NCBI RefSeq assembly: GCF_001953885.1
Contig: NZ_MQUS01000014.1
Location: forward strand, 62,001-126,000
Reading direction: 5' to 3'
Length of the DNA stretch: 64,000 nt
Source of the DNA: Streptomyces sp. IMTB 2501
Lineage (GTDB): Bacteria; Actinomycetota; Actinomycetes; Streptomycetales; Streptomycetaceae
The stretch's first letter is position 1, and every line of letters begins with the position of its first letter. This document shows positions 18,094 to 26,596 of this stretch, piece after piece. The position numbers were made by a program, and so were the translations under genes. Below the pieces are notes generated by a model. It did not search any database. It was not told the origin of the DNA and worked only from the letters and a program-made list of their open reading frames with translations.

Positions 18094-19299
18094 ATGACCA
18101 CTCCCGCTCATATCGCCATGTTCTCCATCGCCGCGCACGGCCATGTGAACCCCAGCCTGGAGGTGATCCGTGAACTCGTCGCCCGGGGGCACCGGGTCAC
18201 GTACGCCATACCGCCGGCGTTCGCCGAGAAGGTGGCCGCCACCGGGGCCAGGCCCGTGCCGTACACCTCCACACTGCCCGGCCCCGATGACGGCCCGGAG
18301 GCCTGGGGGACCACTCTGCTCGACAACGTGGAGCCGTTCCTCGCCGACGCGATCCAGGCGCTCCCACAGCTCATCGAGGCCTACGCGGGCGACGAGCCCG
18401 ACCTCGTGCTGCACGACATCGCCTCGTATCCGGCCCGCGTCCTCGCCCATCGCTGGGGTGTCCCGGCGATCTCCCTCTCGCCGAACCTCGTCGCCTGGGA
18501 GGGGTATGAGGAGGAGGTGGCCGAGCCGATGTGGGCGGAGCCGAAGAAGACCGCGCGCGGACAGGCGTACTACGCCCGGTTCGAGGCCTGGCTGAGGGAG
18601 AACGGGATCACCCAGCACCCGGACCCGTTCGCCGGCCGCCCGGCCCGCTCCATCGTGCTCATCCCGAAAGCCCTGCAGCCGCACGCCGACCGGGTCGACG
18701 AGCGCGTCCACACCTTCGTCGGCGCCTGCCAGGGCGACCGGGCCGACCAGGGTGACTGGCAGCGGCCCGCCGGCGCCGAGAAGGTCGCGCTGGTGTCCCT
18801 GGGCTCGGCGTTCACCAAGCAGCCCGCTTTCTACCGCGAGTGCCTCCGCGCCTTCGGCGACCTGCCCGGCTGGCACCTGGTCCTCCAGGCCGGCCGGCAT
18901 GTCGACCCGGCCGAGCTGGGCGAGATACCCGGCAACGTCGAGGTGCACAGCTGGGTACCGCAGTTGGCGATCCTCCGGCAGGTCGACCTGTTCGTCACGC
19001 ACGCGGGCGCCGGCGGCAGCCAGGAGGGGCTGGCCACCGCCACCCCGATGATCGCCGTACCGCAGGCCGTCGACCAGTTCGGCAACGCTGACGTGCTCCA
19101 GTCCCTCGGCGTCGCCCGCCGGCTGGACACCGAGGAGGCCACCGCCGACCGCCTCCGCGAGGCCGCGCTGGCCCTGGTGGACGACCCGGAAGTCGCCCGC
19201 CGTCTGAAGGAGGTCCAGGCGCAGATGGCCCAGGAGGGAGGCACCGGCCGAGCCGCCGATCTCATCGAGGCACAACTGCCCGAAGAGGTGAGGAAATAG
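18094..19299 (+). CDS. mgt: Macrolide glycosyltransferase (OleD/Mgt type)
   Basis: A 401-residue GT-B fold, family GT1 enzyme very close in sequence to OleD of S. antibioticus and Mgt of S. lividans: HIAMFSIAAHGHVNPSLEVI at the N-terminus, GSAFTKQPAFYRECLRAF in the hinge region, and HAGAGGSQEGLATATPMI near residues 308-325 in the nucleotide-sugar site. Such enzymes transfer glucose from UDP-glucose to the desosamine hydroxyl of macrolides and inactivate them; they also accept many phenolics. No macrolide biosynthesis genes are nearby, so self-defence or general detoxification is more likely than a pathway role. The start is fixed by homology and the leaderless promoter. A strong terminator follows. 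Confidence 0.93.
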   Translation: MTTPAHIAMFSIAAHGHVNPSLEVIRELVARGHRVTYAIPPAFAEKVAATGARPVPYTSTLPGPDDGPEAWGTTLLDNVEPFLADAIQALPQLIEAYAGDEPDLVLHDIASYPARVLAHRWGVPAISLSPNLVAWEGYEEEVAEPMWAEPKKTARGQAYYARFEAWLRENGITQHPDPFAGRPARSIVLIPKALQPHADRVDERVHTFVGACQGDRADQGDWQRPAGAEKVALVSLGSAFTKQPAFYRECLRAFGDLPGWHLVLQAGRHVDPAELGEIPGNVEVHSWVPQLAILRQVDLFVTHAGAGGSQEGLATATPMIAVPQAVDQFGNADVLQSLGVARRLDTEEATADRLREAALALVDDPEVARRLKEVQAQMAQEGGTGRAADLIEAQLPEEVRK

Positions 19300-19302
19300 G
19301 CG

Positions 19303-19336
19303 AGGGCCCGTCGGCACGCATGTGCCGACAGGCCCT
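19303..19336. terminator. Hairpin terminator between mgt and the MMPL gene
   Basis: GTCGGCAC and GTGCCGAC pair around the loop GCAT, extended after one mismatch by AGGGCC and GGCCCT. The stem lies four bases after the mgt stop and before the convergent MMPL stop, so it can serve both strands. There is no U-tract, as is common in Streptomyces. Confidence 0.8.
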
Positions 19337-19356
19337 GGTCGGAGTGCCGTGCGGGA

Positions 19357-21609
19357 TCAGACGGGCAGCCGCTCGCCCTCCTCGCGCGCGGGCTGCGCGG
19401 CGGCCGGTTCCGGCGACTCGTCGTGGGTGAGGTCGGGGAGGCGGTGCAGCCACTTCGGCAGGTACCAGTTGCGCTCGCCGAGCAGCGCCATCACGGCCGG
19501 CAGCAGCACCCCGCGGATGACCGTCGCGTCGATGAGGACCGCTGCGGCCAGGCCCACGCCCATCTGCTTCATGGACTGCATCGACAGCGTGCCGAAGATC
19601 GCGAACACGGCGACCATGATGACCGCGGCGCTGGTGACGACGCCGGCCGTGGTGACCACGCCGTGCCGGATCGCTTCCGTGGTGGTGCGGCCGCGCATCC
19701 GTGCCTCGCGGATCCGGGAGACGACGAACACGTGGTAGTCCATCGACAGCCCGAACAGGATCACGAAGAGGAACAGCGGCAGCCAGGTCACGATCGCGCC
19801 GACGCCCGCCGCGCCCACCAGCGAGGCACCCCAGCCGTGCTGGAAGACGGCGACGAGGATTCCGTACGCGGCGCCCACCGACAGCAGGTTGAGCACGATC
19901 GACGTGAGTGCGACGGTCAGTGAGCGGAACGACAGCAGCATCAGCAGGAAGGCGAAGACGACCACGAACGCGAACACCGGGACGACGGAGCCGAGCAACT
20001 GGTCGTTGAAGTCGTGGTTGCCGGCCACCTGTCCGGTGATCGGCGCCTGCAGGCCGTCGACCTTGCCGAGCGTGGCGGGCCGGACCTCGTCACGCAGCTT
20101 GTCCAGGCTCTTGACCGCCCGGTCCATGTCGGAACCGCCGACCAGCGGAACGGAGACCAGGGCGACGTTCTGCCCGTCGTGCAGCCGGATGCCGACCGGG
20201 CCGCGCGAGGCGCCCGACGCGATCGCCTGCCGCTTGAAGTCGGCCAGCGCCTGCCGCACTTCGGGGGCGTTGATGTCCTTGGCCTTGACGACGACCTGGG
20301 CCGGCTCGCTGCCGCCCGGGAAAGCCTCGTTGACCCGGTCGTAGGTCTGCACGATCGGCAGCGACTTCCCGAACTCCTGGTCCAGGGTGAGCTGCTGGGT
20401 CTTCATGCCGAGCGCGGGCGCCGCGATCGCCAGCAGTACACCGGCCGCCACGGCGACCGAGACGAGCGGCCTGGCCAGCACGCCGCGCAGGACGGCCGTC
20501 CAGAACCGGCTGCCCTCGTTCGCGCCGTGCTTGCGGCTTCGGCGGGCGAGGAACGGGATCCTCCCCTTCTCGACGCGCTCGCCGAGCAGCGAGAGCAGCG
20601 CGGGCAGGACCGTGACCGACCCGACCATGGCGACCGCGACCACCATCAGCGAGGCCAGGCCCATCGCCTCGAACTGGGCGAGCCCGGTGAAGAGCATGCC
20701 CGCCATCGCCACGCACACCGTGACACCGGAGACGATGATCGCGCGGCCGCTGGTGGCGGCGGCGATCCGCAGGGCGGTGCCCGCGTCCCGCCCGGCCAGC
20801 CGCTCCTCGCGCTCGCGGCGCAGGTAGAACAGGCAGTAGTCGACGCCGACGGCCATACCGACCAGCAGCATCACGGAGTTGGCGGTGTCGCTCATCGGCT
20901 GCAGATGGCTGACGAGGCCCATCAGGCCCATCGTCGCCATGATCGCGGTGATCGCGAGGGCCACCGGCAGCAGCGCCGCCACCAGCGCCCCGAAGGCGAT
21001 CAGCAGGATGCCGAGCGCCACCGGCACCGCCGAGTACTCGGCCTGCTGGAAGTCGTCCCCGAAGGCGTCCTTGTACTGCTTCTGCATGCTGGCGCCGCCG
21101 ATCTCCTCGATCCGCAGCGAGCCGTGCGCCTTCTGCGCCCCGGCGACGGCGTTCAGCACCGGTTCGACCCGGTTGACGGCCGTCTTCGCGTCACCGCGCA
21201 TGTCGAACTGCACCAGCGCGCTGCGGCCGTCCCGGGAGATCGTGTGCGTGTCGTACGGCGAGGTCACGGCCGTGACCTCGCCGGTGCCCTCGACGGCCTT
21301 CAACACGTCGGCGACGGCGGCCCGGAACTCGGACCCGGTCGCCGTCGCGGTGGCGTCCTTGGACTGGATCAGGACGGTCTCGCCGGCCGGTTGCTTGATC
21401 CCCGCGTCGTCGATGATCTGGGCGGCGGTGTGCGTCTCGCCCTTGAGCTGGTTGCCCTCGTCCACATCGACCCGGCCCGCCGCCGAGCCAAGTCCCATCG
21501 CCAGCACGACGAACAGTACCCATATGCCGACGGCCGCCCAGCGGTGCCGGGCGCTCCAGCCGCCGGCACGGGCCGCCAGCCCCCGCACCCGCACGTCCCT
21601 GTTCCCCAT
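19357..21609 (-). CDS. MMPL family membrane transporter (RND superfamily)
   Basis: A 750-residue integral membrane protein with the two-fold MMPL layout. One transmembrane helix near residues 20-45 is followed by a large extracytoplasmic loop (residues about 45-190), then five helices including VDYCLFYLRRERE; the second half repeats the plan with MDYHVFVVSRIRE. These paired YxxF motifs with Asp are the proton-relay signature of the family. Members export lipids, siderophores or drugs. The C-terminus (about 30 residues) is charged and cytoplasmic. ATG 21609 is chosen; GGGGGGAAGA lies upstream. It is convergent with mgt and could in principle protect against the same compounds, which is inference only. 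Confidence 0.92.
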   Translation of the reverse strand: MGNRDVRVRGLAARAGGWSARHRWAAVGIWVLFVVLAMGLGSAAGRVDVDEGNQLKGETHTAAQIIDDAGIKQPAGETVLIQSKDATATATGSEFRAAVADVLKAVEGTGEVTAVTSPYDTHTISRDGRSALVQFDMRGDAKTAVNRVEPVLNAVAGAQKAHGSLRIEEIGGASMQKQYKDAFGDDFQQAEYSAVPVALGILLIAFGALVAALLPVALAITAIMATMGLMGLVSHLQPMSDTANSVMLLVGMAVGVDYCLFYLRREREERLAGRDAGTALRIAAATSGRAIIVSGVTVCVAMAGMLFTGLAQFEAMGLASLMVVAVAMVGSVTVLPALLSLLGERVEKGRIPFLARRSRKHGANEGSRFWTAVLRGVLARPLVSVAVAAGVLLAIAAPALGMKTQQLTLDQEFGKSLPIVQTYDRVNEAFPGGSEPAQVVVKAKDINAPEVRQALADFKRQAIASGASRGPVGIRLHDGQNVALVSVPLVGGSDMDRAVKSLDKLRDEVRPATLGKVDGLQAPITGQVAGNHDFNDQLLGSVVPVFAFVVVFAFLLMLLSFRSLTVALTSIVLNLLSVGAAYGILVAVFQHGWGASLVGAAGVGAIVTWLPLFLFVILFGLSMDYHVFVVSRIREARMRGRTTTEAIRHGVVTTAGVVTSAAVIMVAVFAIFGTLSMQSMKQMGVGLAAAVLIDATVIRGVLLPAVMALLGERNWYLPKWLHRLPDLTHDESPEPAAAQPAREEGERLPV

Positions 21610-21886
21610 CGCGGGTCTTCCCCCCTGTGTGCGGTGGCGGCCCCCTGCCGCCACATCTGCGCTTGCTCCGGTACGACCGTATGAGCCGGACAAACGCGTC
21701 TCGTCGTGCTGCCCGGTGAACTCGCCTGCCCGCCGGTCACCACTGGGGAGGACGACGGCCCCTTACACCTATCCGCACTTCTAGGGGACACGTCTCGGGG
21801 TTCGCGCACCCGGCGGCACCCGGCGGCACAACGTGAGGACATGGGTTGTCCGTTCTGCCACCGGCGCGACGGTTTGTGATTACGAA

Positions 21887-21903
21887 GACTTGTTGAACAA
21901 GTC
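21887..21903. promoter_or_regulatory. Perfect 17-base AT-rich palindrome, candidate operator
   Basis: GACTTGTTGAACAAGTC has 8-base perfect arms around one central base. It lies in the 420-base divergent region between the MMPL gene (start 21609) and DUF1697 (start 22030). Its core resembles GntR/FadR-type sites (TTGT-N-ACAA). The same gap also holds a tandem GCACCCGGCG at 21806-21825 and half-sites like ACGTCTCG at 21790 and GCGTCTCGTC at 21687, related to the mgt operator. No gene is visible in this gap. Confidence 0.55.
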
Positions 21904-22017
21904 ACAGGTGTGTGTAGAGGTTGATCCGGTGCCCGCCCATCGGCGAGAGTTTCGCGGAGTCCCGTCCTGCGCGGGCCCGGCCGTCGTGCCCGCCCCCACG
22001 GGGCACGACGGCCGTTC

Positions 22018-22023
22018 TAGGGT
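22018..22023 (+). promoter_or_regulatory. -10 box TAGGGT of a leaderless gene (DUF1697)
   Basis: TAGGGT begins 12 bases before ATG 22030, with no ribosome site between. Transcription should start at or next to the A of ATG. Confidence 0.5.
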
Positions 22024-22029
22024 GGCCGG

Positions 22030-22581
22030 ATGACGACCTACGCGGCGCTGTTGCGCGGAATCAACGTCGGCGGTAGCAAGAAGCTGCCCATGGCCGATCT
22101 CCGCGCTCTGCTCACCGGCCTCGGCCACACCGGCGTACGGACCTATCTGCAGAGCGGGCAGGCCGTCTTCACCGCCGGGCACGGTGACGAGGAGTCCCTG
22201 GCGGCGGAGCTGACCCGGTCGATCGAGGAGCGCTTCGGCTTCCGTGCCGACGTGCTCGTGCGCGACCACGCCTACCTCCGGGCGGTCGCCGAGGCCTGCC
22301 CGTTCCCGGCCGCAGACCTGGAGCCCAAGCAACTGCACGTCACCTACTTCTCGGCGGCCGTCACCCCGGACCGTTACGCGGACATCGACCAATCCGCGTA
22401 TCTCCCCGAGGAGTTCCGGCTCGGCGACCGCTGCCTCTACCTCTACGCCCCGGACGGTCTCGGCCGCTCCAAGCTCGCCGAGGCGCTGTCCCGCCCGCGC
22501 CTGGCCAAGGGCCTGATCGCCACGAGCCGTAACTGGAACACCGTGGTCAAGCTGGTCGAGCTGACAGCTCCGGGAGCGTGA
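22030..22581 (+). CDS. DUF1697 domain protein
   Basis: A 183-residue protein covering the whole DUF1697 family length. The signature MTTYAALLRGINVGGSKKLPMADLR is at the N-terminus, followed by GVRTYLQSGQAVF, LEPKQLHVTYFS and the C-terminal ATSRNWNTVVKLVEL. The family is widespread in bacteria and has a ferredoxin-like fold in solved members, but no established biochemical role. There is no signal peptide or membrane segment. The start is fixed by homology and by a leaderless -10 box. The 240 bases that follow, up to the next gene, hold no clear coding sequence; a minus-strand VLGLAALGLLGALGAA stretch there may be a relic of a membrane protein. Confidence 0.92.
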   Translation: MTTYAALLRGINVGGSKKLPMADLRALLTGLGHTGVRTYLQSGQAVFTAGHGDEESLAAELTRSIEERFGFRADVLVRDHAYLRAVAEACPFPAADLEPKQLHVTYFSAAVTPDRYADIDQSAYLPEEFRLGDRCLYLYAPDGLGRSKLAEALSRPRLAKGLIATSRNWNTVVKLVELTAPGA

Positions 22582-22821
22582 CCGGCCGCGGTCCGAGGAA
22601 GGTCGTGGGCGCGAGGACCTCACGAGGCACCGGCGAGGGGGCGCTGCGGCTCCCAGAGCCCCCAGCAGTCCCAGGGCGGCCAGGCCGAGTACGACGCTGT
22701 GGGTCACCAGCCGCAGGCCCGCGAAGCCGGCTCGCCCCGGACGCCGTTGCGGTCGTGATGGACCTGTGCGTCGGCCAACCTCGGTGACCGGGTCGCGTAC
22801 GCGTGTGCGAGGCTCTGGTCC

Positions 22822-23859
22822 ATGCGCTACATCATCATCGGGGCCGGAGCGGTCGGCGGGACCGTCGGTGGGCGGCTGGCCGAGGCCGGGCGGGAGGTCG
22901 TGCTCGTGGCACGCGGCCGGCATCTGGCGGCACTGGGGGAGCATGGGCTGCGACTGCGGGTGCCGGAAGGGGAGTTGACGTACCGGCTGCCCGCCGTCGA
23001 CGGGCCCGGCCCACTCGGCGAACTGCGCGCCGACGACGTCCTCGTCCTCGCCGTGAAGACGCAGGACACCGTGGCCGCCCTGGAGACCTGGGCCGAGGTG
23101 CCCGTCGCGGGCGGCGGCACGGCCGCCGATCGGCTGCCGCTCGTGTGCCTGCAGAACGGTGTGGAGGGCGGCCGGCTGGCGCTGCGCCGCTTCCGGCAGG
23201 TGTACGGCGTCTGCGTCTGGCTGCCCTCGACCTTCGTGGAGCCCGGCGTCGTCTCCGCCGCCGGCACCCCGCTCACCGGCATCCTGCACCTCGGCCGTCT
23301 GCCGCACGGCACCGACGACACCGCCCGCCGGATCGCCGCCGACCTGGACGCCGCCCACTTCGAGGCGCCGGTCGTGCCGGACGTCGACCGCTGGCAGCAC
23401 GCCAAGCTGCTCTGGAACCTCGGCACCGCCTTCGAAGCGGTGTGCGGGCCCGCCGCCGACGAGGCGGCGCACGCCCTGCTCGCGCGCGTGCGGGCCGAGG
23501 GAGAGGCGGTGCTCGACGCGGCCGGCATCGCCCACGCGAGCGCCGGGGAACAGCGCGCGGCCCGTGGCGACAAGGTCACCCTTGTACCGCTGGACGGTGC
23601 CCCGCGCGGCGGCGGTTCCTCCTGGCAGTCGCTCGCCCGGGGCACCGGCACCATCGAGGCCGACTACCTCAACGGGGAGATCGTGCTCCTCGGCCGGCTG
23701 CACGGCGTGCCGACCCCGCTGAACGAGCTGCTCCAGCGGCTCGCCAACCGGTTCGCACGAGAGCGCCGGGCCGCCGGGTCGCTGCCGGTCGACGAACTGG
23801 AACGCCTGGTGAAAGAGGCGGTGGCGGCCGCCGATCGAGCGCCGCTGGACGTCGACTGA
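22822..23859 (+). CDS. Ketopantoate reductase family (PanE/ApbA) oxidoreductase
   Basis: A 345-residue protein with an N-terminal Rossmann fold (IIGAGAVGGTVGGRLAEAG), a conserved Lys in VLAVKTQDT near residue 80, the Asn of LVCLQNGVEG, and a C-terminal helical domain starting KLLWNLGTAFEAVCG. Family members reduce 2-dehydropantoate with NADPH in coenzyme A synthesis. The lack of other pantothenate genes and the relatively long length suggest a paralogue acting on another 2-oxo acid. ATG 22822 is the only reasonable start. It is followed after 112 bases by the sigma-factor gene in the same direction. Confidence 0.85.
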   Translation: MRYIIIGAGAVGGTVGGRLAEAGREVVLVARGRHLAALGEHGLRLRVPEGELTYRLPAVDGPGPLGELRADDVLVLAVKTQDTVAALETWAEVPVAGGGTAADRLPLVCLQNGVEGGRLALRRFRQVYGVCVWLPSTFVEPGVVSAAGTPLTGILHLGRLPHGTDDTARRIAADLDAAHFEAPVVPDVDRWQHAKLLWNLGTAFEAVCGPAADEAAHALLARVRAEGEAVLDAAGIAHASAGEQRAARGDKVTLVPLDGAPRGGGSSWQSLARGTGTIEADYLNGEIVLLGRLHGVPTPLNELLQRLANRFARERRAAGSLPVDELERLVKEAVAAADRAPLDVD

Positions 23860-23971
23860 CGGCGAATGCCGGTTGATCTTCCGGCCGGATTGGCGTTTCG
23901 TGGGCCCCGGCACAGGCGCGAGCCGCTCGTGCCGGTGCGGGCGGCAAGGGCAGTGGGAGGACGGGGGAACG

Positions 23972-24919
23972 GTGGACGACTTCACGGAGGATGCCGGGCG
24001 GCGGCTCGCGGCGCGGTTCGAGGCGGACCGGTCGCATCTGACCGCCGTGGCCTACCGGTTGCTCGGCTCGGCCACGGAAGCCGACGACGCTCTGCAGGAG
24101 GCCTGGCTGCGGGCCCGGGAGGCCGACCTCGACGAGATACGGAACCTCACCGGCTGGCTGACCACGGTGGTGACCCGGGTCTGCCTCAACCTGCTGCGGG
24201 CCCGCCGCAACCGGCGCGAGGAGTTCCTCGACGCCCAGGACAGCGTCCATGACACACCGGCGGTCTCCGCCGAGGCAGGCGACCCTGCCCGGGAAGCGTT
24301 GCTGGCCGACGAGGTCGGGGTCGCGCTGCTGGTCGTCCTGGAGACCCTGAGCCCGGCCGAGCGGGTCGCCTTCGTGCTGCACGACATGTTCGCCGTGCCC
24401 TTCGAGGAGATCGCCCCACTGGTCGAGCGGACCCCGGCCGCCACCCGGCAGCTGGCCAGCCGGGCCCGCCGCCGCGTCCAGGGCCGGCCGCCCGCGCCCG
24501 CCGCCGATGCCGTACGCAGGCGCCGGGCCGTCGAGGCGTTCCTGGCCGCCACCCGTGGCGGCGACTTCACAGCCCTGGTCGCCCTGCTCGACCCGGACGT
24601 GGTGCTGCACGCCGACGCGCTGGTCGTGCCCACGCCCGCACCGGTCACCGTACGGGGCGCCGAGCCCGTCGCCCAGGGCGCCATGGCGGCCGTGGCCCGC
24701 GCCCAGGTCACCGGACTCGCCCTGCTGGACGGCGAGTTCGGCCTGGTCATGGCGCCGTACGGACGGCCGCGCCTGGTGCTGGCCTTCGGCTTCGGCACCG
24801 ACGGCCGGATCACCCGGATCGACGTCGTGGCGGAGCCGGAACGCCTGCGCGGGACGGAGATAGCGGTCGTGGACCCGGCGCAGACGGGAACGGGCGGGCC
24901 CGGCGAAGTGGACCACTGA
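23972..24919 (+). CDS. sigJ: SigJ-type ECF sigma factor with SnoaL-like C-terminal domain
   Basis: A 315-residue sigma factor. Region 2 is LTAVAYRLLGSATEADDALQ with the following EAWLR (residues about 24-50); region 4 is LSPAERVAFVLHDMFAVPFE followed by the helix-turn-helix near residue 140-170. From about residue 180 to 300 lies a SnoaL/NTF2-like domain (RRAVEAFLAATRGGDFTALV, then LDPDVVLHADA). This layout is typical of SigJ/ECF41-related factors, in which the fused domain modulates activity in place of a separate anti-sigma factor. No anti-sigma gene is adjacent, consistent with that. GTG 23972 follows GGGAGGACGGGGGAACG. The downstream nitroreductase is a candidate target, which is inference. 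Confidence 0.9.
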   Translation: MDDFTEDAGRRLAARFEADRSHLTAVAYRLLGSATEADDALQEAWLRAREADLDEIRNLTGWLTTVVTRVCLNLLRARRNRREEFLDAQDSVHDTPAVSAEAGDPAREALLADEVGVALLVVLETLSPAERVAFVLHDMFAVPFEEIAPLVERTPAATRQLASRARRRVQGRPPAPAADAVRRRRAVEAFLAATRGGDFTALVALLDPDVVLHADALVVPTPAPVTVRGAEPVAQGAMAAVARAQVTGLALLDGEFGLVMAPYGRPRLVLAFGFGTDGRITRIDVVAEPERLRGTEIAVVDPAQTGTGGPGEVDH

Positions 24920-24974
24920 TCCGACAGGGGATTGGGTCGGGACACTGCGCCACTGAGCGACTAGCGTTGCTGTC

Positions 24975-25610
24975 ATGACGCACCGCGACACCGCCGCCGA
25001 GTCCGCCCCGACCCGAGTCGACTTCTTCTTCGACCCGGCCTGCCCCTTCGCCTGGATCACCTCCCGCTGGCTGCTGGAGGTCGAGCGCCTTCGCCCGCTC
25101 GACCTCCGGTTCCGTGTGATGAGCCTGTACCTGCACAACGACGGCAACGAACTCCCCGACTGGTACCGGGACTTGGTGGACCGCTCGATCGGCCCGGTGC
25201 GGGTCGCCGTGGCCGCCGCCGAACGGCACGGCGAGTCCGTGCCGCGCGACCTCTACACGGCGTTCGGCACCCGGATCCACGAACGCGGGATCAAGGACTT
25301 CGACCAGGTGATCACCGAGTCGCTCGCCGAACTCGGGCTGCCCGCCGACCTGTCGGCCGCCGCCCACGACCCGTCGTACGACGACGCGGTGCGCCGCAGC
25401 CACGAGGCCGGCGCGGAGCAGGAGTCGGGTGGCTATGTGGGCACGCCGACCATCCATGTCGACGGCACGGTGTGGTTCGGACCCGTGCTGCGCGCCATTC
25501 CGCGTGGCGCCGAGGCGGCCGAACTCTTCGACAGCTTCCGGGTACTGGCCCGCCACCCCGACCTCTTCGAACTCAAGCGAACCCGCAACGGCGCCCTCCG
25601 CTTCGACTGA
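24975..25610 (+). CDS. Mycothiol-dependent nitroreductase, Rv2466c/DsbA-like family
   Basis: A 211-residue DsbA-fold protein. The N-terminal active-site loop is FFFDPACPFAWITSRW, matching the CPxxW region of Rv2466c of M. tuberculosis, where the first Cys uses mycothiol to reduce oxidised or nitro substrates. The cis-Pro loop YVGTPTIHVDG is present near residue 158. The gene points to mycothiol metabolism and thus an actinobacterium. A -10 box TAGCGT (24962-24967) lies 13 bases before ATG 24975 with no ribosome site, so the gene is probably leaderless with its own promoter despite being 55 bases after the sigma-factor gene. Confidence 0.9.
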   Translation: MTHRDTAAESAPTRVDFFFDPACPFAWITSRWLLEVERLRPLDLRFRVMSLYLHNDGNELPDWYRDLVDRSIGPVRVAVAAAERHGESVPRDLYTAFGTRIHERGIKDFDQVITESLAELGLPADLSAAAHDPSYDDAVRRSHEAGAEQESGGYVGTPTIHVDGTVWFGPVLRAIPRGAEAAELFDSFRVLARHPDLFELKRTRNGALRFD

Positions 25611-26256
25611 CCAGGAAGCCCACTGGCTGATAAACGCCCCTCACACACGCCGCGTTCGCGGATCGTGTGACACACGGGCCGCGACCGGCGCAGAACGAAG
25701 AGCCGCCGCGGTCCGACGCGACAGGGGAGCGCCGGCCCCGGCGGCCCCCTGCATCACGCCTCTGGCCCCCTCTATCACGCCTGTGGCCCCCGAGACCGGC
25801 GGTCACCGAAGTTCGCGACAAACCCTGGGGCGCGTCCCTAGGGTGAAGCGCATGGACGGCCGGAGAGGGGGCGGTTGAGCGTGACGGGCAACACGGGCAG
25901 GGCGTCACCGTCGGTGCCACAACACGCCGCGGACGCGGTGCCCCGGCACCGGCCCGGCGCTCCGCCGATTCCCCGCCGCCCAAGCCCCGGCACCGGCCTC
26001 GTGGCCCGCGTCGGGCACCCGTGCGTGACCGGTGTCCGGGGCCTGGTCAACGGACCCCGGTCACCCGGATGGGTGGCGATTTTCGGCCCACTTCGCGCCA
26101 TCGTCACTGCCCGAGCCCTCGTCTGCCCCGAAGCGGCCCGCAGTCGCGCAGAACGACGTCTCACGCACCCCCGCGACGTCGGTAACGTCAGCGCGGCCCC
26201 TGAACCCCAACTCAGCTCCCCCCACGGCTCTTTCGAGCCCGAAGCAAGGACAGGAC
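25611..26256. other. 646-base region without a confident gene
   Basis: It contains two near-identical 18-base blocks ATCACGCCTSTGGCCCCC at 25753-25770 and 25774-25791 and a -10-like TAGGGT near 25839. A mini-frame ATG 25852 to TGA 25878 encodes MDGRRGGG. A plus-strand frame from GTG 25881 to 26279 is open, but its product is Pro/Arg-rich and unlike any family I know, and it would overlap the next gene. It may be the 5' leader of the small gene at 26257 or decayed coding sequence. Confidence 0.4.
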
Positions 26257-26553
26257 ATGACCACCTACAACTACGGTGACCACGGCCCCCTCGGCCACGG
26301 CCACGGCACGCCGGACCTGGAGACCCTCACGCTCGTCGCGGACCGGCTCACCGAGGCACTGCGCGCCGAGTACCCGGGGCTCACCGGGCACGGCCAGGTC
26401 ATCCTGGACGCCCTGGCGGAGTCCGCCGACGACGGGCTGCCGCCCAACCGGGGCCGGATCCGCACCGCGCTGGAGGCGGTCGCCATCGCGGCGAGCGCCG
26501 GCACCGGCAGCCTCACCTTCACCCGGCAACTGATGCACGCCTTCGACCTGTGA
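26257..26553 (+). CDS. Small hypothetical protein, 98 residues
   Basis: The protein starts MTTYNYGDHGPLGHGHGTP and continues with helical LETLTLVADRLTEALRAEYP and IRTALEAVAIAASAGTGSLT. I do not recognise the family. An AAGGACAGGAC sequence precedes ATG 26257 at a normal distance, and codon use is typical for the genome, so it is likely real. The N-terminal Gly/His stretch could bind metal, which is a guess. No signal peptide or membrane segment is present. It converges with the sirohydrochlorin chelatase gene, with 43 bases between the stops. Confidence 0.65.
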   Translation: MTTYNYGDHGPLGHGHGTPDLETLTLVADRLTEALRAEYPGLTGHGQVILDALAESADDGLPPNRGRIRTALEAVAIAASAGTGSLTFTRQLMHAFDL

Positions 26554-26596
26554 GCGGCGAACTCCCTCTGCGCTCGTCGTATGTCGCGCGGTGGAA

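Noticed and set aside
25881..26279. Open frame encoding about 130 residues before the small gene at 26257
   Set aside because: It overlaps the start of a better-supported gene, the product is Pro/Arg-rich, and no family or strong start context is visible. Mentioned only in the region description.
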